From an uncultured Lachnospiraceae bacterium (lineage in GTDB: Bacteria; Bacillota; Clostridia; Lachnospirales; Lachnospiraceae): a stretch of DNA of 35,391 nt. The notes below the pieces were generated by a model. That model worked only from the letters and a program-made list of their open reading frames with translations. It did no database searches and was not told the origin of the DNA. This document shows, one piece after another, positions 8,363-14,807 of the stretch (the stretch's first letter is position 1; every line of letters starts with the position of its first letter). The position numbers and the translations under genes are program-made. The stretch spans positions 1 to 35,391 of the forward strand of contig CAJUDS010000021.1 in the NCBI GenBank assembly GCA_910585345.1. The letters run 5' to 3'.

Positions 8363-8527
8363 GTGATTATACGAGTAGATCTGAAGTATCCCCAATTGGG
8401 TAAAACAGACTTGACTGTTCCCCGTATCTGTATGGACTGCGTGGGTTTTGGAGATGCGGCCGTGGGGCAGCATAGCCGGACGGCGGACGAGAAGCAGACC
8501 CGCGAGAGTATTTACGTCCAGGATTGA
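8363..8527 (+). pseudogene. Aldo/keto reductase, N-terminal fragment
   Basis: Reading from GTG 8363 gives a 54-codon remnant with LGKTDLTVPRICMDCVGFGD followed by GQHSRTADEKQTRE. This is the N-terminal beta-hairpin and first strand of NADPH-dependent aldo/keto reductases of the kind that have Q-H-S-W-T in this position. The frame stops at TGA 8525-8527, and the catalytic Asp/Tyr/Lys/His part is absent; intact proteins have about 320 residues. After the stop a different frame reads DYLEKIRQK, which points to an additional frameshift. It starts 2 nt after the flavodoxin stop, so the two were probably an operon, a pairing common in gut Clostridia. It is clearly decayed. Confidence 0.7.
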
Positions 8528-8578
8528 CTACTTGGAGAAAATCAGGCAGAAAAGAATAGGAAATGGAGGAAATTCAAA

Positions 8579-9334
8579 ATGGGAAAGATTACACAGACCG
8601 CAGGAAAAAATCAACTTGGTGATTTTGCACCGGATTTCGCACATTTTAATGATGATGTTCTCTTTGGTGAGAACTGGAACAATCAGGACATTGCTATAAA
8701 GACTCGGTGCGTTATTACCGTAGTGGCGCTGATGTCTTCCGGCGTTACGGATTCTTCACTGACTTACCATCTGGAAAACGCAAAAGCGCACGGGGTAACC
8801 CGCTCAGAGATTGCTGCTATTGTGACCCATGTGGGGTTCTATGTCGGCTGGCCGAAAGCATGGGCGGTTTTTCGTCTGGCAAAGGATGTATGGAAGGATG
8901 CGGAACCGGCGCTTACGGAAAAGGACAAATATCAGCATACGATTTTGTTTCCCATTGGCGCGCCCAATGATGGCTTTGCACAGTATTTTATCGGGCAAAG
9001 CTATCTCGCCGCGGTATCAAAAGAGCAGGTGGGTATTTTTAATGTGACTTTTGAGCCGGGCTGTCGGAACAACTGGCATATTCATCATGCCGACAAGGGT
9101 GGCGGACAGATTCTCGTCTGTGTCGGCGGGCGCGGATACTATCAGGAGTGGGGCAAAGAGCCAAGAGAGATGAAGCCGGGCGATTGCATCAATATCCCGA
9201 CAGGCGTCAAGCACTGGCATGGAGCAGCCCCGGATAGCTGGTTCAGCCATCTGGCAGTCGAAGTGCCCGGAGAGAACGGTTCTAACGAATGGCTGGAACC
9301 GGTAGACGATACACAATACGGGAGTTTAAAATGA
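8579..9334 (+). CDS. Carboxymuconolactone decarboxylase-like and cupin fusion protein
   Basis: This 251-residue protein appears complete. Residues about 25-105 form an AhpD/CMD-type helical domain (TRCVITVVALMSSGV, then YHLENAKAHGVTRSEIAAIV and THVGFYVGWPKAWAVF); the usual C-x-x-C peroxidase motif is not seen. Residues about 150-235 form a cupin with metal-ligand histidines in NNWHIHHAD, a glycine-rich GGQILVCVGGRGYY, and PTGVKHWHGAAPD. CMD-cupin fusions are usually annotated as gamma-carboxymuconolactone decarboxylase-like or redox-related proteins; the physiological substrate is unknown. A TGGAGGAA site sits 9 nt before the ATG. It follows the flavodoxin and aldo/keto reductase fragments and is the surviving member of that old cluster. 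Its own promoter may be lost or supplied by the element. Confidence 0.85.
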   Translation: MGKITQTAGKNQLGDFAPDFAHFNDDVLFGENWNNQDIAIKTRCVITVVALMSSGVTDSSLTYHLENAKAHGVTRSEIAAIVTHVGFYVGWPKAWAVFRLAKDVWKDAEPALTEKDKYQHTILFPIGAPNDGFAQYFIGQSYLAAVSKEQVGIFNVTFEPGCRNNWHIHHADKGGGQILVCVGGRGYYQEWGKEPREMKPGDCINIPTGVKHWHGAAPDSWFSHLAVEVPGENGSNEWLEPVDDTQYGSLK

Positions 9335-9358
9335 TAAAAGTATTTTCGGGGATGCCCA

Positions 9359-9562
9359 ATTCAGATGCCGCTTTGGGATAGTCCCATGCTGTCTGTTTTT
9401 GAATACATTGAAGGATTTTACAACCCCCGGCGGCCTCATGGTTCTTCTGGCTGTCTGATACCAAATGAACTGGAATCCGTTTATTGGGGACAGGCTTAAT
9501 TCTGCCTCTCCCCAATAAAATATAGTTCTTAAAAATGTGTCTGCTTTATTGACTATACTCCA
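9359..9562 (+). mobile_element. IS3-family insertion sequence remnant (transposase tail and end)
   Basis: The frame ending at TAA 9497-9499 reads SVFEYIEGFYNPRRPHGSSG, the characteristic Y-N-x-x-R-P-H tail of IS3-family (IS150 group) OrfB integrases. The DDE residues and everything upstream are gone. The 60 bp after the stop end in TTATTGACTATACTCCA, which resembles the terminal inverted repeat of such elements, so this is the right-hand tip of a largely deleted insertion sequence. Its presence explains how the neighbouring minus-strand gene was cut at about 9562. Confidence 0.65.
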
Positions 9563-9665
9563 CTTTTCCAAAAAGCAGAACCCCGTAGACATAGCCAATG
9601 CGTCACATAGCTGCACGAAACGGTCATAATCATCATATGCCGCCTCCTCGACAAACTTTTTTTAA
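9563..9665 (-). pseudogene. HD-domain hydrolase-like fragment
   Basis: On the minus strand an open fragment reads FVEEAAYDDYDRFVQLCDAL followed by AMSTGFCFLEK. The Y-D-x-Y-D-R-x-x-Q-L-C-D-A-L segment is typical of the C-terminal part of small HD-superfamily phosphohydrolases in Clostridia. The fragment has a stop just upstream and is cut at its downstream side by the insertion-sequence end at about 9562. No start or metal-binding HD motif remains. The identity is a recollection of the family pattern and should be treated as tentative. Confidence 0.4.
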
Positions 9666-9692
9666 CTCCATTTTAACTCCTTTCAAAAAGAC

Positions 9693-9720
9693 GGGGCTGG
9701 CAGATAAACCGTCCAGCCCC
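9693..9720 (-). terminator. Rho-independent terminator of the minus-strand small gene
   Basis: GGGGCTGG and CCAGCCCC form a perfect 8-bp GC-rich stem with a 12-nt loop. On the minus strand it is followed by GTCTTTTTG, so it ends transcription from the gene at 9747-9986. Confidence 0.75.
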
Positions 9721-9746
9721 TTTATGATGAAATATTTACAGACAAA

Positions 9747-9986
9747 TCAGCAATCCCCGGCATAGTAGGAAACAATGTTCATATAGTCTGTTGGATTAGG
9801 GATTTCTAAAACAAGCCGCAGGCAGTTTTTGTTTTGGAAATACTGCCGCCATAAATCGCCCTGTATCTTTTCTTTCCCATTGATATTCATTTTTTTACCG
9901 TCCGGGCAGAGTATATTTACTTTGCCGGTACAGGCATTAACTGTTTTTAAAAAGTTTTTCATATCCAAAATGTTCAGTTTTACCAT
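9747..9986 (-). CDS. Small conserved-looking protein of unknown function
   Basis: This is a 79-residue soluble protein. A longer open frame extends upstream, but the ATG at 9986 has a consensus AGGAGGTG box 8 nt ahead and is the obvious start; the upstream extension overlaps the AraC remnant. The pattern of an N-terminal helix (LDMKNFLKTVNACTGKV) followed by strands, and a short cysteine-containing end, resembles the roughly 80-residue Clostridia proteins often mislabelled polyA polymerase, whose function is not known. A terminator follows on the same strand. It is monocistronic. I can offer no function. Confidence 0.65.
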   Translation of the reverse strand: MVKLNILDMKNFLKTVNACTGKVNILCPDGKKMNINGKEKIQGDLWRQYFQNKNCLRLVLEIPNPTDYMNIVSYYAGDC

Positions 9987-10074
9987 TTTGCACACACCTC
10001 CTGTAAATAGCTGATTTACTTTACAGATATCATTATAATGCAAGCGGCGTATGAAAAATATTTCATTTCTGCCC

Positions 10075-10236
10075 TTATCTATCACTATTCTGCCATTTTT
10101 TCCGATATTCTGTTGGTGAACAATGTGCGTATTTTCGAAAAACTTTTCCCCCAATAGCTACTGCTCCCCAAACCGCACTCATGGCTGATAACTGTAACAG
10201 ATTCCTGCACCTTTGCCAACATCTGAATTGACTGGG
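10075..10236 (-). pseudogene. AraC-family regulator, frameshifted C-terminal fragment
   Basis: On the minus strand one frame reads QMLAKVQESVTVISHECGLG then SSSYWGKSF, and a shifted frame continues FRKYAHCSPTEYRKKWQNSD to a stop at 10075-10077. Together these are the second helix-turn-helix of AraC/XylS regulators (C-G-x-x-S-S-S-Y-F-x-K-x-F-x-K and C-S-P-T-E-Y-R). A single frameshift separates the halves, and the rest of the protein, including the sensor domain and first helix-turn-helix, is missing. The remnant stops where the blaI promoter region begins. It was probably the regulator of the nearby flavodoxin, aldo/keto reductase and CMD-cupin genes, an inference from common gene neighbourhoods. 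Confidence 0.75.
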
Positions 10237-10256
10237 AGGTCTATTTGTGATAGACT
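10228..10256 (+). promoter_or_regulatory. Promoter of the blaI-M56 operon
   Basis: TTGACT (10228-10233) and TAGACT (10251-10256) are separated by exactly 17 bp. The first BlaI-like operator overlaps the spacer and the -10 box, so repressor binding would block RNA polymerase. The start point should fall near 10263, just ahead of or inside the second operator. Confidence 0.7.
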
Positions 10257-10283
10257 AAAAGAAAGGTCTATATTCTATAAACC
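10239..10283 (+). promoter_or_regulatory. Two BlaI-type operators
   Basis: Operator 1 (10239-10255) is GTCTAT-N5-ATAGAC, a perfect dyad over the -10 box. Operator 2 (10265-10283) is GGTCTAT-N5-ATAAACC, a dyad with one mismatch, immediately downstream. Paired dyads next to a BlaI/MecI gene are the usual autoregulatory layout of this family; binding itself is inferred. Confidence 0.7.
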
Positions 10284-10307
10284 TGTTAGAGAGAAGGGAG
10301 CGTCTAC

Positions 10308-10667
10308 ATGAAGGAATTCCGTTTGGCGGAGGGGGAGGCAAGATTTGCGGATATTGTATGGGAGCAGGAACCAGTTGGTTCTACGCAGCTTGTGCGACTA
10401 TGCGAGCAAAGACTTGGGTGGAAAAAGTCTACGACCTATACGGTGCTGAAAAAGTTATGTGACAGAGGAATGTTTCAAAATAAAGATGCAGTGGTCACGG
10501 CAAAGGTGACGAAGGAAGAGTTTGAGAGCGGCAGGAGCAGACAATTTGTGAAAGAAAGTTTCGGCGGTTCCCTTCCCAGATTTCTCACGGCTTTTATAGG
10601 GAAACAGAAGCTGTCTGACAGAGAGATTGAGGAATTGAAAGCCTTAATTGAGAACTACAAAGAGTAG
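10308..10667 (+). CDS. BlaI/MecI-family transcriptional repressor
   Basis: This 119-residue dimeric winged-helix repressor belongs to the BlaI/MecI/CopY family. Residues about 5-75 form the winged helix, with the diagnostic W-K-K-S-T-T-Y-T-V-L-K-K-L recognition helix and the R-G-M-F wing start. The C-terminal third (SLPRFLTAFIGKQKLSDREI) is the dimerisation helix pair that the cognate protease cleaves. In the known systems, the membrane protease partner is activated by a ligand and inactivates BlaI. Two dyads lie in its promoter and a related dyad lies before the lipoprotein gene at 12373. The M56 protease gene follows after 14 nt. No beta-lactamase gene is nearby, so the regulated output is probably not penicillin resistance. 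Confidence 0.9.
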   Translation: MKEFRLAEGEARFADIVWEQEPVGSTQLVRLCEQRLGWKKSTTYTVLKKLCDRGMFQNKDAVVTAKVTKEEFESGRSRQFVKESFGGSLPRFLTAFIGKQKLSDREIEELKALIENYKE

Positions 10668-10681
10668 AGGGGAATCCGGAT

Positions 10682-12136
10682 ATGATAAAAATATTTGCGG
10701 TCGTATGTAATAGGAGTCTGACAGCGGCGTACTGCGCAGTGGCTGTGCTGTGTATCCGGCTGTGCATGAGGCGGCTTCCGAAAAGCTATTCGTATTTTTT
10801 ATGGACGGTTGTATTTGTACGGTTTGCCGTGCCGTTTTCTCTGGGAAGTGTATACAACCTGGCAGAGATCAGCGGCCGGGCAGTATCTGCCGTTACAGGA
10901 TTTAGGCGGATCACGCAGCTTAAAAATGGGTTAGGAAGTCTTGCCATAAGTGCGGACAGGATTGAGGCCATGCCGTTTTTGCAGGCGGAAAACGCTGCAA
11001 AAGCAAATCCGCTGCCGCTGCTTACCGCTGCCTCCTGGATTTGGCTGGCAGTGGCGGCTGCATTGTTGTGTTACGGGGCGGTTTCTTACTGCCTGCTAAA
11101 ACAGCGGTTGAAAAACGCCGGAAAGATACAGGAGAGGGTTTATGTGGCAGAGTGGATTCCCACAGCATTTGTTATGGGGGTTTTCAGGCCTCGGATTTAT
11201 ATACCGGAAGGGCTTACGGAGCAGGAGAGAGCGTATATTGTAAGTCATGAGCAGGTACATATAAAACGTAAGGATTATCTGATTAAGCAGATTGCTTTTT
11301 GGCTTGCGTGCGTACATTGGTTTAATCCCATGGCATGGGTTTCTTTCCGGTTTATGTGTGATGATATGGAGCTGTCCTGTGACGAACAGGTTTTGCGGCT
11401 GTTTGGATCCGATGCCGCGCAGAATCTTTTGCATAAAAAGCAGTATGCGGCGACGCTCCTGAAGATGGCAGGCAGCAGGCAGGTCAGGCTTTCGGGGCCT
11501 CTGCTTTTCGGAGGCAGCGTAAAAGGACGTATTGCGAACATACTGCGCTTTAAGCAGCCTGCAGGATTTGTCACAGTTCTGTCAGTGACCGCGGTGGTTG
11601 CGGCTGCGGCGGGACTGATGGGAAGCGGCAGACCGGGCACACTGCCGGATGTGGATGTCAATGCTTTTTTAGTGCAGAAAGGGTATTCTTATGTGTGTCG
11701 GATTCCGGAGGCATATTGGGCGGGGATAGAGGGGCGCTTGGCCGGGGAGAAGACTTATCCGATTATAGTGGCTACGGATCAGGTTTACGATAATAGAGAC
11801 GGCAATATGACGACTTTCGGGGCAGATGTATACTGCCTGATGGAGGAAGGGCTGCAAAAAGTGGGGGCAGTTACCGGCGGCGGAACGGCATATCCGCTCT
11901 GTTATGATAAGACGGGCATCTATGCCAATGCCGGAAATGTCGGAAACCGATGTGTGATCAATACGGACACATGGCAGATAGAAATCGCGGAACAGGTAGG
12001 AGCCGTCTATGACAGCGAAGAGGAACGGTACTATAGGACAGAAGGCGGGGTGACGTCGGATGCTGATGTCGAAGTGTTTTCGGTGTTCTTTGAAAGGGAA
12101 TCTGTGGTGATGAATTTTGCGGGACTGGCAGAATAA
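10682..12136 (+). CDS. BlaR1/MecR1-type M56 membrane metalloprotease sensor
   Basis: This 484-residue integral membrane protein has transmembrane segments at about 10-28, 36-55, 113-137 and 293-312. The zinc protease site is SHEQVHIKRKDYL (H189, E190, H193), with a likely third ligand in MELSCDEQV about 40 residues later, as in M56 peptidases. After the last span comes an outside domain of about 165 residues (320-484). That domain does not show the S-x-x-K or K-T-G motifs of the BlaR1 penicillin-binding sensor; it is a small strand-rich domain with repeated Gly, Tyr and Asp residues. The protein therefore probably senses something other than beta-lactams and relays this by cleaving the BlaI-type repressor encoded 14 nt upstream. 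Confidence 0.85.
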   Translation: MIKIFAVVCNRSLTAAYCAVAVLCIRLCMRRLPKSYSYFLWTVVFVRFAVPFSLGSVYNLAEISGRAVSAVTGFRRITQLKNGLGSLAISADRIEAMPFLQAENAAKANPLPLLTAASWIWLAVAAALLCYGAVSYCLLKQRLKNAGKIQERVYVAEWIPTAFVMGVFRPRIYIPEGLTEQERAYIVSHEQVHIKRKDYLIKQIAFWLACVHWFNPMAWVSFRFMCDDMELSCDEQVLRLFGSDAAQNLLHKKQYAATLLKMAGSRQVRLSGPLLFGGSVKGRIANILRFKQPAGFVTVLSVTAVVAAAAGLMGSGRPGTLPDVDVNAFLVQKGYSYVCRIPEAYWAGIEGRLAGEKTYPIIVATDQVYDNRDGNMTTFGADVYCLMEEGLQKVGAVTGGGTAYPLCYDKTGIYANAGNVGNRCVINTDTWQIEIAEQVGAVYDSEEERYYRTEGGVTSDADVEVFSVFFERESVVMNFAGLAE

Positions 12137-12245
12137 TCTGTCTGCAGAGCAGACGCACAATTCTTAAAAATAAATAGAGAAAAACGCATAAATATGAATA
12201 AAATAGGAACAAAAATTAAGAAATTCTTATTTCATTCACAGACTA

Positions 12246-12274
12246 TTTACAAAATAGACATAAAGGTCTATACT
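12246..12274 (+). promoter_or_regulatory. BlaI-like operator inside the lipoprotein promoter
   Basis: TTTACA (12246-12251) and TATACT (12269-12274) are 17 bp apart. Within this lies the dyad ATAGAC-N6-GTCTAT (12254-12271). The 11-mer AAAGGTCTATA here (12262-12272) is identical to one spanning the start of operator 2 of the blaI promoter (10262-10272), which supports coregulation by the same repressor. Confidence 0.65.
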
Positions 12275-12372
12275 CCAAAACGTAACAGAAAATCAGTCAT
12301 AAAATACGGAACGGTTTGGAAGCAGAGTTCTGAACGAATCCGGAGGACGCAGACGCGTCAGGAGGAGGAAGT

Positions 12373-12660
12373 ATGAAAATGAAAGTATTAGCGGTGATTA
12401 TGGCGGTTATGATGACATCCGCGATGGCAGTTGCATGCGGTTCTGAGGAAGCCGCCGCGCCTGTTGGGACGGAAAGCCAGGCAGTAGCGGACGATGCGCA
12501 GGCAGTGGAGAGCGAAGCGCCGCAGGAGACTGAAGATGCGGAAACAGAAGCGCCGGAAGCGGGCAGCGAAGAGAAGGGAGAGACACAAGACGCTGAGACA
12601 GAGGGTACGGAAGAGATGTCCGGCACGGAAAATGTAAATGTGGAAGTGGACGGAGAGTAA
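12373..12660 (+). CDS. Small acidic lipoprotein
   Basis: This 95-residue precursor has a short signal peptide (MKMKVLAVIMAVMMTSAM) and a lipobox A-V-A-C with Cys22 as the lipidated residue. The mature 74 residues are almost entirely Glu, Ala, Thr, Asp, Ser and Gly, a low-complexity acidic tail with no predicted fold. An AGGAGGAGG box precedes the ATG. Its promoter contains a dyad matching the blaI operators, and a strong terminator follows, so it forms a separate one-gene unit of the BlaI-type regulon. It could be a cell-surface ligand or decoy monitored by the M56 protein, or a cation-binding envelope protein; both are guesses. The export and lipidation are well supported. Confidence 0.8.
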   Translation: MKMKVLAVIMAVMMTSAMAVACGSEEAAAPVGTESQAVADDAQAVESEAPQETEDAETEAPEAGSEEKGETQDAETEGTEEMSGTENVNVEVDGE

Positions 12661-12707
12661 GCGACAGTAACACAGCCTGCAGAATAAATAGTAGAAAACG
12701 GATGGAG

Positions 12708-12754
12708 AGTGTGTATGACCGGAATACAGATTTTGGGTCTTACACACTTTTTTT
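12708..12754 (+). terminator. Terminator after the lipoprotein gene
   Basis: AGTGTGTATGACC and GGTCTTACACACT pair with one mismatch and are followed by a run of seven T residues. Confidence 0.85.
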
Positions 12755-12795
12755 GTGTAATCCAAAAACATGACAAACAGTTGTCGTGTTTTATG

Positions 12796-12804
12796 TGGTA
12801 TACT
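12796..12804 (+). promoter_or_regulatory. Extended -10 promoter of the WYL regulator operon
   Basis: TG-G-TATACT is an extended -10 element with no good -35 box at normal spacing. Initiation near 12811 would give a leader of about 165 nt containing the three hairpins described next. Confidence 0.5.
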
Positions 12805-12817
12805 GTAGAAACATATA

Positions 12818-12938
12818 GGAAACGACTTTAGTCGTTTCCGCCTGCGCCGTCCGCCTGCTGTGAGTGCAGCGAAATTCTCTATGCGGACGTGTGCATCCCT
12901 TATCGGAAACGGCAAATATTTTTACCGTTTCCGATAAG
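12818..12938 (+). promoter_or_regulatory. Hairpin-rich leader before the WYL regulator
   Basis: Three stems lie within 121 nt. Stem 1 is GGAAACGACT/AGTCGTTTCC (12818-12839). Stem 2 is CGTCCGC/GCGGACG (12848-12889) with a nested CTGC/GCAG. Stem 3 is a perfect 14-bp CTTATCGGAAACGG/CCGTTTCCGATAAG (12899-12938). Stems 1 and 3 share the word GGAAACG. No T-tract terminator follows stem 3. It may be a structured RNA leader, a set of operators for the downstream regulator, or a REP-like insertion. Confidence 0.5.
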
Positions 12939-12977
12939 AGCACGGATTTGCAGATGGGAATGAATGGAAGCACAGGT

Positions 12978-13907
12978 ATGAAGACAGACAGGCTGATTGG
13001 GATTTTATCTGTTTTACTGCAGAAAAAAGCGGTGACGGCGCCGGATCTGGCGGAACGGTTTGAAGTTTCCAGACGGACGATTAACCGGGATATTGCGGCT
13101 CTATGCAGAGCGGGGATACCGATTGTGACGAAACAGGGAAAAGACGGTGGCATATCCATAATGGAAGAGTATAAACTGGACCGTACGCTGCTTACCTGTG
13201 AGGAGATGGAGGATATTCTTGCCGGCCTCAGAAGACTTTGCAGTGTCAACGACACAAAGCGGTACGAACGGTTGATGGAAAAACTTTCTGCGGGGGCTTC
13301 TGATTTTCTGCGGGGGAATCCGTCTGTGTTAATTGATCTGTCGTCCTGGGACAAAGACTTGCTTGCACCGAAAATTGACCTGATCCGGCGCGCGATTGAC
13401 CAAACCAGGCAACTGGCGTTTTGCTATTATGGTCCGAAGGGAGAGGGCGACAGACGTATAGAGCCTTATTATCTGATTTTCCGCTGGTCGGACTGGTACG
13501 TCTGGGGCTGGTGTGTGGAAAGAAAGGATTTCCGTCTGTTTAAGCTGCACAGAATGGACGAACTGCGGCTGGCGGAAACTGTTTTTGAGAAACGTCCCGT
13601 GCCGCTGCCCGACCTTTCCAATGAACGTATTTTTACGGGCGGGATTCGAATCAAAGCAGCGTTTAACGCAGGGTGCAAATGGCGGCTGGTAGAAGAATTC
13701 GGTGCGGATTGTTTTGAAGAAGGGGAAGACGGAAGACTGCTTTTTGTCAGAGAATATACTGATCAGAAAAATCTGCTCACATGGCTTTTGTCTTTTCGTG
13801 ACCAGGTGGAGCTTTTGGAGCCGCAGGAACTGCGGGAAAAACTGTGCGGCGCACTGCGCGCTGCGGTAAAAATTTATGAGAAAGGAAATCAGGAGTATGA
13901 AACTTGA
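12978..13907 (+). CDS. HTH/WYL-domain transcriptional regulator (YafY type)
   Basis: This 309-residue protein has an N-terminal HTH_11-type winged helix (DRLIGILSVLLQKKAVTAPD then LAERFEVSRRTINRDIAAL) at residues about 1-60. A WYL domain from about 135 carries the pattern YYLIFRWSDWYVWGWCVERK, and a WCX-like C-terminal segment follows. WYL domains sense small ligands, often nucleic-acid derived, and such regulators commonly act on their own operon. Several in-frame starts exist; ATG 12978 is chosen because the product then begins at the conserved M-K-T-D-R-L and a GGAAG box lies 7 nt upstream. The earlier frame runs into the hairpin leader. It overlaps the VOC gene by 11 nt, so the two are cotranscribed. 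Confidence 0.85.
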   Translation: MKTDRLIGILSVLLQKKAVTAPDLAERFEVSRRTINRDIAALCRAGIPIVTKQGKDGGISIMEEYKLDRTLLTCEEMEDILAGLRRLCSVNDTKRYERLMEKLSAGASDFLRGNPSVLIDLSSWDKDLLAPKIDLIRRAIDQTRQLAFCYYGPKGEGDRRIEPYYLIFRWSDWYVWGWCVERKDFRLFKLHRMDELRLAETVFEKRPVPLPDLSNERIFTGGIRIKAAFNAGCKWRLVEEFGADCFEEGEDGRLLFVREYTDQKNLLTWLLSFRDQVELLEPQELREKLCGALRAAVKIYEKGNQEYET

Positions 13908-14289
13908 CGGATTTGGAATTATGGTGGACGATATGCCTGCAATGGTACGGTTTTACCGGGATGTGCTGGGATTTGCCATTCAGGAGGAAGAAGATGCCGC
14001 AAATGTTTATCTGGAAAAGGACGGGACACTTTTTCTGCTTTATAGGAGGTCGGATTTTGAGAAAATGACAGGCAGGAAATTTTCTTATGTCAATGGATGG
14101 AACGGACATTATGAAATTGCTTTGTCGGTGTCCAATTATGCCGCTGTGGACAGGGCGTTTGCGGAAATTACGGCGTTGGGAGGACAGGCTGTGATGGCGC
14201 CGCAGACAGAGCCGTGGGGGCAGAGGACCTGTTATATTGCGGATCCGGAGGGAAATCTGGTAGAGATCGGTTCTTTTGTAAAGGAGTGA
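13897..14289 (+). CDS. VOC-family (glyoxalase/bleomycin resistance-like) protein
   Basis: This 130-residue protein has two beta-alpha-beta-beta-beta modules of the vicinal oxygen chelate superfamily. Module 1 contains IMVDDMPAMVRFYRDVLGF and module 2 contains ISVSNY-type strands with DPEGNLVEIGSFV at the end; the final Glu in L-V-E-I is the typical metal ligand position. The family includes lyases, dioxygenases and drug-binding proteins, and the substrate here cannot be told. The ATG at 13897 lies inside the end of the WYL gene, and the product starts with the usual M-K-L-D-G-F-G. The overlap suggests that the WYL regulator controls it directly. The TfoX-like gene follows after 5 nt. Confidence 0.85.
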   Translation: MKLDGFGIMVDDMPAMVRFYRDVLGFAIQEEEDAANVYLEKDGTLFLLYRRSDFEKMTGRKFSYVNGWNGHYEIALSVSNYAAVDRAFAEITALGGQAVMAPQTEPWGQRTCYIADPEGNLVEIGSFVKE

Positions 14290-14294
14290 CATAG

Positions 14295-14630
14295 ATGGGG
14301 TCGAGAAGAGAATATCTGGATTTTATTTTGGAGCAGCTTTCCGAACTGGATGAGATCACATACCGGGCGATGATGGGCGAATATCTCATTTATTACCGTG
14401 GCAAAGTGGCAGGGGGTATTTATAATGACCGTTTTCTCATCAAACCGGTGCAGGCGGCAAAGGAGCTGATGCCGGACGCTTCTTTTGAACTGCCGTATGA
14501 GGGAGCGAAAGAAATGATACTGGTGGAAGACGTGGATGATAAGATATTTTTAAAAACACTGTTGGAAGCAATGTACGAGCAGCTCCCCGAAACGAAAAAA
14601 AGGAAAAAGAAGAAGCCTGCGGAAAATTAA
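14295..14630 (+). CDS. TfoX N-terminal domain protein
   Basis: This 111-residue protein corresponds to the TfoX/Sxy N-terminal domain alone: LDFILEQLSELDEITYRAMM then GEYLIYYRGKVAGGIYNDRF and a C-terminal MILVEDVDDKIFLKTLLEAM. In gamma-proteobacteria full TfoX is a competence regulator, but single-domain copies in Clostridia have no established role. An AAGGAG site lies 8 nt before the ATG and 5 nt separate it from the VOC gene, so WYL regulator, VOC protein and this protein form one operon. The lysine-rich tail (KKRKKKKP) may bind nucleic acid, which is speculation. Confidence 0.85.
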   Translation: MGSRREYLDFILEQLSELDEITYRAMMGEYLIYYRGKVAGGIYNDRFLIKPVQAAKELMPDASFELPYEGAKEMILVEDVDDKIFLKTLLEAMYEQLPETKKRKKKKPAEN

Positions 14631-14631
14631 A

Positions 14632-14660
14632 TTGCGAAGTAAATGAGTCTGCCGTATAAT
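14632..14660 (+). promoter_or_regulatory. Promoter of the Gfo/Idh/MocA gene
   Basis: TTGCGA (14632-14637) and a perfect TATAAT (14655-14660) lie 17 bp apart, just after the TfoX-like stop. The leader to the chosen start is about 140 nt. Confidence 0.7.
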
Positions 14661-14807
14661 GGTTATACACAGATAGTCAGGCCATTCCATTAGATTTTAA
14701 AGTACGGACAAAGCGCCTGGGAGACTGTGCCCGGGGAACGGAAACAAAGGCGGTGGCAACGACAGGAACCGGGAAATTTAATGATGAAAAACGAAAGGCA
14801 GGGCAAT

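Noticed and set aside
12818..12938. Repeated hairpins as a CRISPR array
   Set aside because: There are only two related stems of different lengths and no regular spacers or cas genes.
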